A DNA stretch of 64,000 nucleotides from Torymus aiolomorphi (lineage: Eukaryota > Arthropoda > Insecta > Hymenoptera > Torymidae), in contig CM070876.1 in the NCBI GenBank assembly GCA_036365515.1, positions 130,999,394 through 131,063,393 on the forward strand. The letters are read 5' to 3'. The notes under the pieces were generated by a model, which was given only the letters and a program-made list of their open reading frames with translations, did no database searches and was not told where the DNA came from. A program made the translations under genes and the position numbers. Below, in pieces: positions 44,959-57,285 of this stretch (positions are counted from its first letter, which is position 1; each line of letters opens with the position of its first letter).

Positions 44959-45937
44959 TGCCTGACTATTCTGCTAATGACAACATCCTGATCATACGGT
45001 AATACGTGACATTGAACTGCGCGGTCGACAAGGAAACTTCGTTCGAAGAAGGAGGACACTGAATGAACACGATTATGAAAATAATCCTCGCTTTCTTGCT
45101 GTTCTAGTCATGGTACATTTAAATGTTCATGTCAGTTTACGCGAAATGGAGTTAACAATGGGTATTCCAAGATCTACGGCCAGTAGATATTTACGATATG
45201 CGCGTTACCATCCTTACCACAATACTCTAAATCAAGCTTTAACTGTGGAAGATTATCGACGGAGAATAACATTTTGCCAATGGGCAACACAACAAATTAC
45301 TGATGATGAAAATTTCTTTAACAATGTTCGTTTTAGCGACGAGGCTACATTTCAGAGTACTGGTATGTTGAATCGCCATAATTGCCACTACTGGTCTCCT
45401 GTTAATCCTCATTGGATGCGAGAAGTTGATCATCAGCATCGCTGGAATGTAACGGTATGGTGTGCTATTATTAACGGATGTCTGATTGGACCTTATTTTT
45501 TTGAAGGTCACGTAACTCAACATACTTATTTACAGTTGCTGAGAGACGAGCTGCCACTCTTTCTAGAAAACGTTGATCTCCATACAAGGACCAGAATGTG
45601 GCTACAACAAGATGGTGCTCCTCCACATTATGCTAGAATTGTCAGAGATTTTCTTAATGAAAGGATTAACGGTCGATGGATTGGCATAGGAGGTCCCGTA
45701 GCATGGCCACCAAGATCTCCAGATCTGACATCTCCAGATTTTTATTTATGGGGCTTCCTAAAAAATACAGTCTACCGCAACAGGCCAACTACAAGAGATG
45801 ACATGATTCAAAGGATTACACAAATCTGCTTAAATATTCCACGTTAAGTATTATTAAATACTGTTAGAAACTTTAAAAGGAGAATAGAATGTTGTCAACA
45901 AGTAAATGGTGCAACTTTTGAGCATCTTCTTCAGTAA
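44959..45937 (+). pseudogene. Mariner transposase, DD41D type, damaged
   Basis: An ATG at 44959 opens MPDYSANDNI but stops at once. The proper frame resumes at 44999 (VIRDIELRGRQGNFVRRRRT) after an apparent deletion of part of the first helix-turn-helix. It then stays open to 45847: the second DNA-binding helix (MGIPRSTASRYLRYAR), FSDEATF, WLQQDGAPPHYARIVRDF and WPPRSPDLTSPDFYLWG, again with 41 residues from the second Asp to the last acid. The TAA at 45845-45847 is premature, because the same frame continues with VLLNTVRNFKRRIECCQQVN to the matching C-terminal tip (FEHLLQ) at 45937. The N-terminal deletion and this stop should inactivate it. It is related to, but clearly distinct from, the transposase at 37320-38396. 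Confidence 0.88.
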
Positions 45938-46010
45938 ATGGTGACCGAAACACTTGGATCCTATGACTAAATACATATGAACGTGGAATTTTCCAATGAA
46001 TTTTTAGCTG

Positions 46011-46245
46011 GCCTGATCATCCCCGACCTTGCCTTAACTGGCCGGGTCATCTCCGACCTTGCCTTAACTGACCGGGTCATCTCCGACCTTGTCTTAACTG
46101 GCCGAGTCATCTCCGACCTTGCCTTAACTGGCCGGGTCATCTCCGACCTTGCCTTAACTGGCCGGGTCATCTCCGACCTTGCCTTAACTGGCCGGGTAAT
46201 CTCCGACCTTGCCTTAGGTGACCGGGTCATCTCCGACTTTGCTCT
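46011..46245. repeat. 30-bp minisatellite inside the second mariner, about 7.5 copies
   Basis: The unit CCTTGCCTTAACTGGCCGGG followed by TCATCTCCGA repeats with few changes. An open frame across it (LALTGRVISD repeats) is produced by the repeat. It lies 75 bp after the transposase end, mirroring the position of the 40-bp array in the first mariner. Confidence 0.9.
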
Positions 46246-46785
46246 TAACTGGACGGAAACTGACCATAACTTTGACCATGACCTTGACCCAAGGTCATAT
46301 CAGAATTTTTCGGTTTTTCTATTTACGAGGTCAAAAGTGAGGGTTGCCGTTAAACAAAATTGATTTAACCTTCAAACGACATCATCCTTGACCTCAAGTT
46401 CATGGTCAAGGTCACGATCAGTTGGGCCCCTCCAAACACTACAACTTCTGTATTTAACACTCGTATGCGTAATTATGGGAATGTTTGGATGCGTTGATTG
46501 ATTTTGATTTTAAACATGACCATGACCATGACCATGGCCTTGACTCAAGGACATATCTAAACGTAAAATTTTCCGCTCTTTCCATTTACGAGGTCAAAAG
46601 TGGGGGTCCCATTTGAAAAAATCGATTTGACCTTCAAATGAACTTGATCATTGACCTCAAGGTCATAACCAAGGTCACGATCAGTTGGGCCCCTCTGAAC
46701 CCTACAACTTTTGTATTAAAAGTTTTTTTCCATCTTCCTTAGTTTTCGAGATATTTGCCTGGAGGTTTTAAAATGGGATACCCGG

Positions 46786-47030
46786 TATATATACACACTA
46801 GGGGGGCTTCGCCCCTGCTCGCTCCGCTCGCCAACCCCCATTATTAGAGATAAATATTAATAATAATGAATGAGGATAATCTTCTATTACATAATATCAA
46901 GAAACACTTATTTTTTCATTTAAAATTTCTGTAATGTTTTTTAAAAACATTATTCTTAACATTTATTAATTTTTAAAATACTAAGTATATTATATTTAAC
47001 AAAATAATGCAGAATATATATCTAGTTCAT
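46786..47030. other. Junction motif and AT-rich spacer
   Basis: Directly after the mariner: ACTAGGGGGGCTTCGCCCCT, then GCTCGCTCCGCTCGCCAACC. The first part is a GGGGCTTCGCCCC hairpin. The rest is AT-rich. Confidence 0.5.
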
Positions 47031-49470
47031 TAAGTCAGCTCTGATTTTATTTGTAACTTATTCATTATAAAATCCAGTAATATTTCAATTTTTGGCCGCC
47101 ATTTTATATTTACAAAATCTGAGTTCAGATTCCTAATTAGCGAATCCGGAAACTCACTATATACAATTTTTAACAAAGTCGAGTAAAATTTCAATTTTTG
47201 TTAGTCATCTTAGGTCCACCAGTTTGAATTAAAATTTTCATGAAAATCCAATAACATTTCAATATGTGTCCGACATCTTAGATCCGCCATTTTGAATTCT
47301 GAAAATCTGAGTTGAGGTTCGTAATCTACAAATTCCCTACATAAAATTATTAGGAAAATCCAGTATTATTTAAATATTTTGCAGCCATTTTCAATTTTTA
47401 AAATCTGAGTTCAGATTCGTAATAATCGAATCCAGAAATCCCGTATATACAATTTTCAGCAAAATCCAGTAATATTTCAATATGTAACAGCTATTATCGA
47501 TTGGCAATTTCGAATTCTGAAAATCTGAGTTCAGATTCGTAATCATCCAATCTAGAAAACCCGTACATACAATTTTCAGCAAAATCCATCAATGTTTGAA
47601 TATTTGTCCTTCATCTTCGATCCGCCATTTTGAATTCTGAAAATCTGAGTTCAGATTCGTAATCAGCGAATATATAAACCTCATATATACCATTTCTAGC
47701 AAAAGCCAGTATAATTTAAATATTTTGCCGCCATTTTGAATCTTTAAAATCTGAGTTCAGATCCGTCATAATCGAATCCAGAAATCCCGTATACGGAAAG
47801 AAGAATTCACAGCGGTAGCCCGTGACGCGCTAGAAAAAAATAGCGTGCCATATAGCATCGCCGGATGTCGTGACATAAGCGTCTATGACTGTGACTGTGG
47901 TCATTTCGATGAACGGTGCTCGCGTGACACGGCTGTAGGTCGTGACTATCACTGAGTTCAAGCTTTAACGCGCACGGCGGCAAGCGTAAGTGGCACGTCT
48001 GACGACTGCAGCAGTCACCCCGTATAGCGTTGCCTAGAGACCATCGTTGACATGCCTGAATGTCGCGCCGTCACACGGTGGCAGAGAAGGTACCCGCTTA
48101 CTCTATTATAACTCACGGCCTTTAGCTCTGAATGCTTCTTTCCGTGTATATACAATTTTCAGCAAAATTCAGGAATATTTCAATACGTGGCAGACATTTT
48201 CGTTCCGCCATTTTGAATTTTCAATATCTGAGTTCAGATTCGTAATCAGCTAATTCGGAAACCCCATACATACAATTTTTTTGCAAAATCCAATATTATT
48301 TCAATATTTTGCTGCCATTTTGAATTTTTAAAATCTGAGTTCATATTCCTAATCAGCGAATCCAGAAATTCAGTATATTCAATTTTTAGCAAAACAGAAA
48401 AGTTCAATTTTTGGCCGCCATCTTGCGTATGCCATTTTGAAGTTTCATAATCTGAATTCTGATTCATCATCATGAGAATCCAGAAATTTCCCATATGTAA
48501 TTGTAAAATTCAGCAATATTTCAATATTTGGCAGCCATTTTGAATTGGCAAAATATGAGTTCAGATTCGTAATCAGCGAATCCAGATGGGTTCCCTATAT
48601 ACAATTTTCAGCGAAATCCAGTGATATTTGAATATTTGGCCTCCATCTTCGATGCGCCATTTTGAATTCTGAAAATCTGAGTTCGAATTCATAATCAGTG
48701 AATCAAAATACCCAACATACAATTTTCAGCAAAATCCAGTAATATTTCAATTTTTGGCAGCCATTTCGTATTTACAAAATCTGATTTCAGATTCCTGATC
48801 AGCGAATCCGGAAACCCATAATGTACAATTTTTAGGGAATTCCGGTAAAATTTCAATTTTTGACCGTCATTTTGGGTCTTCTATTTTGAATTTTCAAAAT
48901 CTGAGTTCAAATTCATAATCAGCGGATCCAGATACGCCTATATACAATTTTCAGCAAAATCCAATAATATTTGAATATTTGGCCTCCATCTTCGATCAGC
49001 CATTTTGAATTCTGAAAATCTGAGTTCAGATTCATAATCAGCGAATATAGAAACCTCCTATATACAATTTTTAGCAAAAGCCAGTATAATTTAAATATTT
49101 TTTCGCCATTTTGAATTTTTAAAATCTTAGTTCAGATCCGCCATAATCGAATTCAGAAATCCCGTATATACAATTTTCAGCAAAATCTAGTAATATTTCA
49201 ATTTTTGGAAGCCGTCTTGGGTCCTCTATTTTGAATTTTCAAAATATGAGTTACGATTCCTAATTGCCGAATCCGGAAACCCACTGTAGACAATTTTTAG
49301 CAAACTCGAGTAAAATTTCAATTTTTGTTAGTCATCTTGGGTCCACCAGACTGAATTTTCAAAACATATGTTCAGATTCATAATCAGCGAAACCAAAAAT
49401 CCGGTATTTACAATTTTCAGCAAAATCCAATAATATTTCAATATTTGAACATCATCTTCGAATCCGCCAT
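47031..49470. repeat. Satellite-like array, ~115-130-bp unit, about 18 copies
   Basis: The unit runs AATCTGAGTTCAGATTCGTA, ATCAGCGAATCCAGAAA, then TATACAATTTTCAGCAAAAT, CCAGTAATATTTCAAT, TTTGGCCGCCATCTT and CGCCATTTTGAATTTT. All copies run in the same direction but have diverged strongly, so the array is old. It is interrupted by an element at 47793-48145. The Penelope remnant begins at its right end. Confidence 0.85.
47793..48145. mobile_element. MITE inserted in the satellite array
   Basis: This 353-bp GC-richer insertion is bounded by a 17-bp inverted repeat, ACGGAAAGAAG(A/C)ATTCA. The satellite text resumes on the right with TATACAATTTTCAGC. The interior is non-coding. Both borders lie in TATA-rich satellite text, so the target duplication cannot be fixed with certainty. 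Confidence 0.75.
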
Positions 49471-50480
49471 TTTACACGAAAATTAACGAAACGTGTGTAC
49501 GAGCATAAAAGAGCAGTCAAATTAGGCTCCGAAAATTCTGCACTCGCCGGCCATACACAGGACACAGGACATTCCATAAATTTCGACAAGATCAGAATAC
49601 TAGACAAAGAACCGAACTATTTCAAGCGCACTTTTTCCGAGATGATGCACATACACTACTACAATAGTACACTCAACCATATGGAAGATACCCATTTCTT
49701 CAAAAACGCATATAAAAGGACTATAGAGACCATCAAGAAGCTACACATTTAAATTCATAATATTTACAATTGCCTTCTACGTGTTTGCAACCTCTTTTTT
49801 CTATCACTCTACTGTCTTCTTTCGTACTGTAGGATCAGGTGAGCATGCGATTAGAGAGGTGGCACACCTAATACACGAGAGTCTCCGTATTCTAATCGTA
49901 TGGGTTTCTTCCACTACTCCTCACCGCTTATGCTCCTTTTCCTTCGGTGTGAGCGAGGCAACCGCTATCCCTCACTATTTCCCTCTCCCGACCCCCACCA
50001 CCTCTTTCCTTTCTATCCTAACAGTTATTCATTACACCTTAATTTTAATTTATCTTCAGTGTCATTTTGGAGTTTGCCCAATATAGTTGGGCACTTCCAA
50101 AATTGACGATGTGGGAAACGTCATAGACTCGGTAAGTTCTTACCATTACTTCATTTTTTTCACAATTATTCTTTCATATACGTATTGCATTTTAATTTCT
50201 TAAGTTATTAAAAACTCTAATTGTATTCTATAGTGATTTGGCGATGTTGCGTTCGTGAGGAGAAGTTCAAACTCCTCGTAGACGAACCTAATATGTTATA
50301 ATATTGTTTTTATGGTATGTTTTTTACATATTTTATCTAATATTGTTTTTTGTATATAAATCTACATGTTTAAAACTATGCTTTCGTAGCCCTGATGAAG
50401 AAAGTAAGAACACTTACGAAACATTGGTGTAATAAATTCATCAAAACAACTTGGTTCGTCTCGAGTCCGTTTTTTACCCC
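49470..50480 (+). mobile_element. 3' end of a Penelope-like element
   Basis: The C-terminal GIY-YIG endonuclease region is followed by a ~730-bp 3' region with a hammerhead-like core near 50366-50424 (see findings). The 5' part, including the reverse transcriptase, is absent; the sequence starts abruptly at the end of the satellite array. Penelope elements are typically 5'-truncated and carry hammerhead motifs in their terminal repeats. Confidence 0.65.
49477..49752 (+). pseudogene. Penelope-like element, GIY-YIG endonuclease C-terminus
   Basis: The frame reads RKLTKRVYEHKRAVKLG, then ENSALAGHTQDTGHSINFDK, ILDKEPNYFKRTFSEMMHI and a stop at 49752. EHKRAV...SALA.H...TGH.I.FD...IL..E....KR..EM is the well-known C-terminal end of Penelope polyproteins, where the GIY-YIG nuclease nicks target DNA. 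The catalytic GIY and YIG strands themselves lie upstream and are missing, so about 90 codons remain. There is no frameshift within the surviving part. Confidence 0.85.
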
Positions 50481-52484
50481 TTCAAATAAATTGACATTAA
50501 TTGTGCATAAATGTTTACCCTGGATATATAGTTTATGTATTGATTAGTACAAAAAGATGCTAAAATATTCCTCAAAAGAAGCTATTATAATCTTGTATAT
50601 TTATTAAACTCGTGAAAAAGATATCATAAATACAGCTCGTTTACTAATTCCTTTTGGAAAAGTCTTATACGTGGATGGTATAAGCTATATGGTAATACAT
50701 GATTATTTTTTAATTCAAAATAACGAAATAACTTGAAATACAGTTTTAAATGAAAAAACGTCTTCTGTTATGAATGAGATTCCCGATCATTTTTTTTATT
50801 GTTTACACTATAAATGAGTTAATTATATACACTATACATTTGATAACTGTGTGTGCTTTGCTTATTTTTTACGTTAACTTTATGCTCATTAAATAAAAAA
50901 AACCGCTGCCAATTCATTGGCACGTAGCTTCCTCAACCGTAATTTGTTGATTCCTTTAATTCATTTTTATAACAAAATTTATAATTTTTTAAAAAATTTA
51001 TTGCATAATTATAATTAAATTCATTTATGAATATTAAAAATTGTTCATTTTTAAATTTATTTATTTATTTATTATTTATTTATATGAAATTTATATAAAT
51101 TTTGAGCTGATAAATAAAGTTATCATTTGAAATAGAAGTAAAATATCTATATTTTATAATAAAACAAATAGCTATCACGGTTGTTTTGTTATTAACAAAA
51201 ACGTGTTTTTTTATGTTTCATAATTCATATTTTTTAAGAAAAAAAAATTTAAAGCTATCATTGTTCTTTTGTTATTAACAAAAACGTGTTTTTTTAAAAA
51301 AGTTCATAACTCACAAATAAATTATAATAATGCAGAATATAATGCATTCATAATGCATAATTCATAATTATAACAGATTATAATAGATATAATTTTTAAA
51401 CATTTTAATTCATTTTATTTGTTGGTTTTTAAAAATTAAAAAATATCATCGAATGCCTACTCAATGACGTTTCCTCATTCCACACCACCTAGCGGTAGAT
51501 ATCACTGCGCGTTTCTTTAAAATAAAATATAAATCTTTTTTAATTTAGAGATTAAATTATTTTTTGTAACACATGAATAATTTTCTGCGTTTTCCTCCAT
51601 AAAAATATGTTCTAAAAAGTGACTTTTTTTTACCTATCGTGTAAAGAAATTCATTCTCTTCCTCTGCTCTAAAATAATGTAAAATCGCGAAAATGAATTT
51701 AGCCTTGCTTTTTAGGTTCAAAAACGCATAAAATGGAGTTATGAGTTTTTAAAAAAAAACACATTTTTGTTTTTGATGATAACTAAAGAACCGTGATAGA
51801 TAGAAAATTAATTTTTCTTAGAAAATATAGGTATTTTAATTCTCTTTCGAACGCTACCCACCCTATTGAGATACATAGAGCCGTTCTCGAGAAATTACGA
51901 TTTTTAAAAAATATCAAAAAATTTTTAACCTCAAAATCATTTTGCCCAAAGAACTCGACCGAGAACTATAAAAAATCTACCTCTAAAAGGAATTTTGAAG
52001 CCATTAAGTCAATTTTACTCTTGTAATCGTTGGACATACAAAACTGATTTTTTTCATTTTTCAATTTTTTACTCAAAATCTCGCCTACAGAATGTATTCA
52101 AATTTTAACAGATTATAGCTATTTACATTCTGTATTATCACGATTTTTCTCAAAAAAATTGACCGTTAAGTTTAGGAGTTATAAGCTTCTAAATAAAAAA
52201 CACGTTTTTGTTAATAACAAAAGAACCGTGACAGCTAGAAACTTTTTTTTTATAGAAAATATAGGTATTTTAATTCTCTTTCGAACGCTACCCATCAGAT
52301 TCGAATAACTCGATCCTATCATTAAAAAAAATCAAAAAACAGTTTTGAGAAAATCGAAAATTTGAAAAAAAAACAAAAACGGATCGCCCCAATCAAAAAA
52401 CAGATTTTTGACCCACCAGCACGCAAAAAAAAAAAAATGATACCTGTCCGGTAAAAAACAACCGAGTAGAAGCTGAGATCTAGG

Positions 52485-52487
<3 letters not shown>
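50481..52487. other. AT-rich repeats, no gene
   Basis: GTTATTAACAAAAACGTGTT occurs at about 51189 and 51271 and in inverted form at about 52200 (AACACGTTTTTGTTAATAAC). A block with AAATATAGGTATTTTAATTC and TCTTTCGAACGCTACCCA is present at about 51823 and again at 52257. These suggest nested copies of one AT-rich family. Short open frames lack motifs. Confidence 0.45.
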
Positions 52488-52579
<92 letters not shown>

Positions 52580-52582
52580 ACA

Positions 52583-52631
<49 letters not shown>

Positions 52632-52659
52632 ACACACACACACACACACCCAAACACAG

Positions 52660-52691
<32 letters not shown>

Positions 52692-52692
52692 A
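52488..52692. repeat. (CA)n microsatellite, left flank of the second R1-clade element
   Basis: About 100 dinucleotides with a few CC and GA interruptions, followed by AAATCCATACAGACATTTT. The same words follow the CA tract on the right flank (57412-57428). Confidence 0.9.
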
Positions 52693-52715
52693 CAAATCCA
52701 TACAGACATTTTCAT

Positions 52716-55700
52716 ATCAGCGAATTTACGGACCTACTTGACAGACTGGTAGAGGATGCCAAGGAACACTCCCCCTGTGCCATAGCGGGAGATTTTAACG
52801 CCTGGGCAGTCGAATGAGGCAGCAAGAAAACGAACGATAGAGGAACCGAGCTTCTACTGGCAATGGCATGCTTGGACTTGACCCTTCTGAACATCGGGAC
52901 CCTGCCCACCTTCGAGAGGGACACTGGAAGCTCGATAATCGACCTGACTCTGGTCAGCCCTGGCTTGGCAAGAGTAGGAAACGACTGGACGGTGTACGAC
53001 ATGCTCAACGCGAGCGACCATCGGCTCATCAGCTGGTCAGTGCTGAGCACAAAAGCCAAAAAGGGACCCCCATCTAATAGGGAGACCTTCAGAGGATGGA
53101 ATGCGAACAAATTTGATGTGGAACTGTTCCAATAAGCATTCAATAGCGAACCTATTGCTGCCAACAGCGCGCAAGAGGAGGCAGAAGAAGCAATGCGCAG
53201 AGTTGCCTTTGCATGTGACGCCACGATGCAACGAAAGCGCCCCCACAACGACCATCAGCCCATGTACTGGTGGAACAATGATATTGCCAAAAGTCGACAG
53301 GAAAGCATCCGTGCAAGAAGAAAAGCAACGCGAGCCAGAAAAAAATCAAACTACAGAGATCTCCAGGAATCTTAGAAAGCAGCACGACTTAAACTGGTCA
53401 AATCAATCAAAAGTAGCAAGGCAAATTGCTGGAAAGAGCTGGTTGATGAAGTAGAAAGCGACCCATGGGGTAGACCATACAAAGTGGTGATGAAAAGAGT
53501 GAAACCACAGCCACTGTCTTCACCCACATGCCCGATCCTGCTGGAGAAGATTGTCACAAACCTCTTCCCACAGCAACCGGACCTGCAGATCGGTGACCTT
53601 AACACGGAGGAACCAATACCACCGATAACACTGGAAGAGCTGAAGATTACGTGCTCTAGACTGGGAAACAAGAAGGCCCCTGGACCGGATGGCATCCCGA
53701 ACATTGCCTTAAAAAAGGCAGTAAGTATAGCACCGGATATGTTTCTTCACATGTACAACAGATGCCTACAAGAAGGTTACTTTCCTGCCAAATGGAAAAC
53801 GCAGAGGCTGGTCCTTCTCCTAAAAGGAAACAAGCCGCCCGACGAACCATCAGCATATCGTCCCCTCTGCATGCTCGACTCGGCGGGGAAGATCCTCGAA
53901 CGGATCATGTACACGAGAATTGAATCTATAGCCGAAAAGCACCTGTCAGACAGACAGTATGGATTTCGAAAAGGAAGGTCAACCGTAGACGCGATTAACC
54001 TAGTAATTAACATCGCGAAGGATGCGATCTCAGGGACTAGATGGAAAAATGGTGAGAAGCAATACTGCGCAGTAGTGACGCTGGACATGCAGAACGCGTT
54101 CAACTCTGCGAGGTGGGACCGAATCATGGAAGCACTCGACCAGTTCGGTACTCCAAAGTACCTTCAAAAATTAATAGCTAGCTACTTCACGGACAGAATC
54201 CTGCAGTATGACACAGACGATGGACTTAAGGTATACAGGGTGTGTCAAAAGTTCCGGGACGGCCAGTTATCTCAGCGGGAATGCATTTTCGGAAAAAATG
54301 TTTCATACAAAAGATGTAGGATTTTTCCCTGGCTATCTGATGGTGACCTTGAATTTGACCTTGGGCTTGACCTTCAAGGTCATTTGAAGGTCAAGTCGAA
54401 TTTTTTAAATGGGAAGCCCCCTTTTTTATTGCGGAAACCGAAAGAGGGAAAAATTCTCTTTCCACCGATATAAGATACATAAGGGGTCAAATGTGATCTA
54501 GAGGTCATTTCAAGGTCAAGTCGGTAAAATGAGGTCAAATTTATCTTTGGCAGTCCATAGCATGGAAACTAAGGGCGTTGGGAAAAAACTTTCCATACGA
54601 AAGTTTCCGCAAATCGAATGGAGCATCTGATGGTGACCTTGAATTTGACCTTGGGCTTGACCTTCAAGGTCATTTGAATGTCAAGTCGAATTTTTTGAAT
54701 GGGAACCCTCTTTTTGTTGCAGAAATGCGGGCCACGGACCCATGGGTTTTCGGGGTCGCTGAACCCGTATCTGGGGTCGGTTTGCCCCGTTGGGTCGACC
54801 CAAGGTCGTTCCAAGGTCAAACCAGAAGGAATTGCAGAAGGTGCTTGAAACCACGGACCCATGGGTTTTCGGGGTCGCTGAACCCGTATCTGGGGTCGGT
54901 TTGCCCCGTTGGGTCGACCCAAGGTCGTTCCAAGGTCAGCGGTGATTAGCCAGATCCCAGGTCTGGGTTTTGATCCAGAAACGTTTGCACAAAAAATGTT
55001 TTTTAACGCCCTGATACACGAAATTCGATGGGGTGTCCAGATGATCGGAGTATAAGAACGTTGACCTTCAAATGACCTTCGGCTCACTTTTAACCCCGTA
55101 TGTATCTTACACCCCTGGAAAGGTAAGTTTTCCCGCATTTCTGCAACAAAAAGAGGGTTCCCATTCAAAAAATTCGACTTGACCTTTAAATGGCCTTGAA
55201 AGTCAAGCCCAAGGTCAAATTCATGGTCACCATCAGATGCTCCATTCGATTTGCGGAAACTTTCGTATGGAAAGTTTTTTCCCAACGCCCTTAGTTTCCA
55301 TGCTTTGGACTGCCCAAGATCAATTTGACCTCATTTTACCGACTTGACCTTGGAACGACCTCTAGATCACATTTGACCGCGTATGTGTCTTATATCGTTG
55401 GAAAGAGAATTTTTCCCTCTTTCGGCTTGCGCAATAAAAAAGGAGGGTTCCCATTTAAAAAATTCGACTTGACCTTCAAATGACCTTGAAGGTCAAGCCC
55501 AAGGTCAAATTCAAGGTCACCATCAGATAGCCAGGGAAAAATTCTACATCTTTTGTATGAAACATTTTTTCCGAAAATGCATTCCCGCTGAGATAACTGG
55601 CCGTCCCGGAACTTTTGACACACCCTGTATAGAGTCACTGGAGGAGTGCCGCAAGGCTCGGTACTGGGGCCGCTTTTATGGATCATCATGTACAACGGCC

Positions 55701-56836
55701 TACTTAAGCTGACGATCCCAGGGATCGTAATGCCCGTTGCATTTGCAGATGATGTTGCTCTTGTAATTGTAGGCAAGCACCTCGAGGATATTAAAAATCT
55801 GTTCAACGTGACATTCAGCAAGTATGCTGGATGGATGAACGAATCAGGACTCAAGATGGCTAAGCATAAGACAGAAATTACGCTTATAACAAGCAGGAAG
55901 ACATGCGAAACAATCACACTACAAGTCGGTGAGCACGAAATTGAGTCAAAACCATCTATCCGCTACCTAGGGGTAATGATAGATGCGCGTCTCAACTTCA
56001 AGGATCAAGTCGAGAATGCCAGCTCTAAAGCCGCAGCAGTTGGAGGAGCGCTTTCCCGCCTCATGCCAAATGTCGGTGGGCCCAAACCAAGAAGACGAGC
56101 TCTCCTAGCGTCAGTGGTTACATCAATACTGACCTATGGTATTGCCATTTGGGCAAGTGCGTTACAGCTGCAGGAGTGCCAAAGAAGGATATACCCAGTA
56201 GGCCGGCAAATGGCGCTGAGAGTTTCCAGTGCGTTTAGGACCGTCTCCAGAGACGCTGCACACGTAATCTCAGGGCTACTACCAATCGAGATCCTGGCTG
56301 AGGAGCAGAGGAGGATATATCAGCACAGAAGCCAAAGGCAGTCAGATGCAGATGACTGTAGGAAAAGAGAAAGACAGAAAAGTCTTCAACGCTGGCAGGC
56401 ACAGTGGGACAGCTCCGAAAAGGGTAGATGGACCCTCGAGCTCGTCCCGCGGATAGCGGAATGGCTAAGCCGGAAACATGGAGATCTAAGCTACTACCTG
56501 ACGCAGATGCTGACTGGACATGGATGTTTTCGAGAATACTTCCACAAGTATAAGCACGAGGACTCCACAGAATGCCCAACATGTCACGGACTAGAGGAGG
56601 ACGCAAGGCATGTGTTTTTCTCATGTCCCAGATTTAACATACAAAGACGAAAGCTCGAAAGAACACTTGTGACGGCGATCACGCCAGAGAATCTGGTTCG
56701 ACAGATGCTTGCATCAGAGAAGGCATGGATTGCCGCAACGGACTTCGCCAGGAAAGTCATCGAAGAGCTACGGAAAGAAGAGAAGAAGAGAAGAGAACAG
56801 CGAATGATAGATGCGGGGCGCCAGGCTATAGAATAG
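52716..56836 (+). pseudogene. ORF2 of the second R1-clade element (interrupted)
   Basis: The endonuclease begins mid-domain (VEDAKEHSPCAIAGDFNAWA) with TGA at 52816 where Trp is expected, then IIDLTLVSPGL and ASDHRLISW. Further stops lie at 53133 and 53373. The linker has YWWNNDIAKSRQESIRARR and DPWGRPYK. RT motifs are KKAPGPDGIPN, SAYRPLCMLD, QYGFRKGRSTVDAI and LDMQNAFNSARWD. At 54234 the mariner interrupts a Val-Tyr codon pair. RT resumes after 55630 with GGVPQGSVLGPLLW and AFADDVAL (FADD at 55742-55753), then TGHGCF and C-x2-C-x8-H-x4-C near 56574-56628, ending at 56836. From 53484 to the end there are no defects other than the insertion. Confidence 0.9.
54236..55627. mobile_element. Non-autonomous mariner-type element inside the RT gene
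   Basis: The 1,392-bp element starts CAGGGTGTGTCAAAAGTTCC and ends with the complement GGAACTTTTGACACACCCTG. TA is duplicated on both sides (54234-54235, 55628-55629). Removing the element and one TA restores the RT frame exactly. The arms (about 480 bp) are rich in TTGACCTTCAAGG words. In the centre a ~88-bp block with CACGGACCCATGGGTTTTCG and GACCCAAGGTCGTTCCAAGG is repeated in tandem (about 54733 and 54853). A single diverged inverted copy of that block lies further right at about 54975. No transposase is encoded, so it must have been moved by an enzyme in trans. Confidence 0.9.
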
Positions 56837-57248
56837 TAGGCTTTCTTTCTTCATGCAGGTGACCGGACGATGCAGTAAGAAGAAGACGACTGGACGATGC
56901 AGCAAGAAGAAGATGATAACCAAGAGGAAGAGAAGAAGGCAACCTATCCAAAACCTCTAACCAACTAACATCAGTTGGGGGATGTAGGGAATGACAGCAA
57001 GAAGGAAGAGCAAATTAGCTAGTGCTTCCCCTGCGAAGTAATACCTAGGGGCAGTTCCGCGGGGGTTTCGTTTAGGCGTACGAAAGACAAAGAGGTTGGA
57101 GTTTAGTGGGTAGGGGTCCTGCACAGCGGGATCTGGTCCATCCATCTGATCAGACAAGTTAGTCCATCAACTTGGCGAGCTCCACACACGGGGAGCTCCG
57201 AGCAGCTCTTGACATGGGGCGTAAAAAGCATTCTCCACCTCTTCGAGA
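56837..57248 (+). other. 3' UTR of the second R1-clade element
   Basis: Non-coding, GC-moderate DNA between the ORF2 stop and the poly(A). It contains two copies of CGACTGGACGATGC-like text near 56865 and 56889, and CGAAGTAATACCTAGGGGCA, matching the other element's 3' UTR. Confidence 0.7.
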
Positions 57249-57254
57249 GAAAAA

Positions 57255-57285
<31 letters not shown>

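Larger units (their letters stand above)
52716..57270 (+). mobile_element. Second R1-clade retrotransposon, 5'-truncated, split by a mariner
   Basis: The element starts inside the endonuclease and runs to a poly(A) at about 57249-57270. A 1.4-kb mariner-type insertion occupies 54236-55627. CA microsatellites lie at both borders, and the flanking AATCCATACAGACATTTT appears on both sides, so the target duplication seems to include a CA tract. Protein text is about as close to the element at 31-35.7 kb as members of one family would be (shared PDEPSAYRPLCMLD, YWWN, TGHGCF). The 3' UTR shares CGAAGTAATRCCTA with that element. Confidence 0.85.

Noticed and set aside
45977..46363. Open frame with LALTGRVISD repeats
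   Set aside because: Produced by the 30-bp minisatellite inside the second mariner; no start context or homology.
54578..55285. Open frames of 123 and 238 codons inside the non-autonomous mariner
   Set aside because: They cross the inverted arms and read the same repeat text on both strands; no transposase motif is present.
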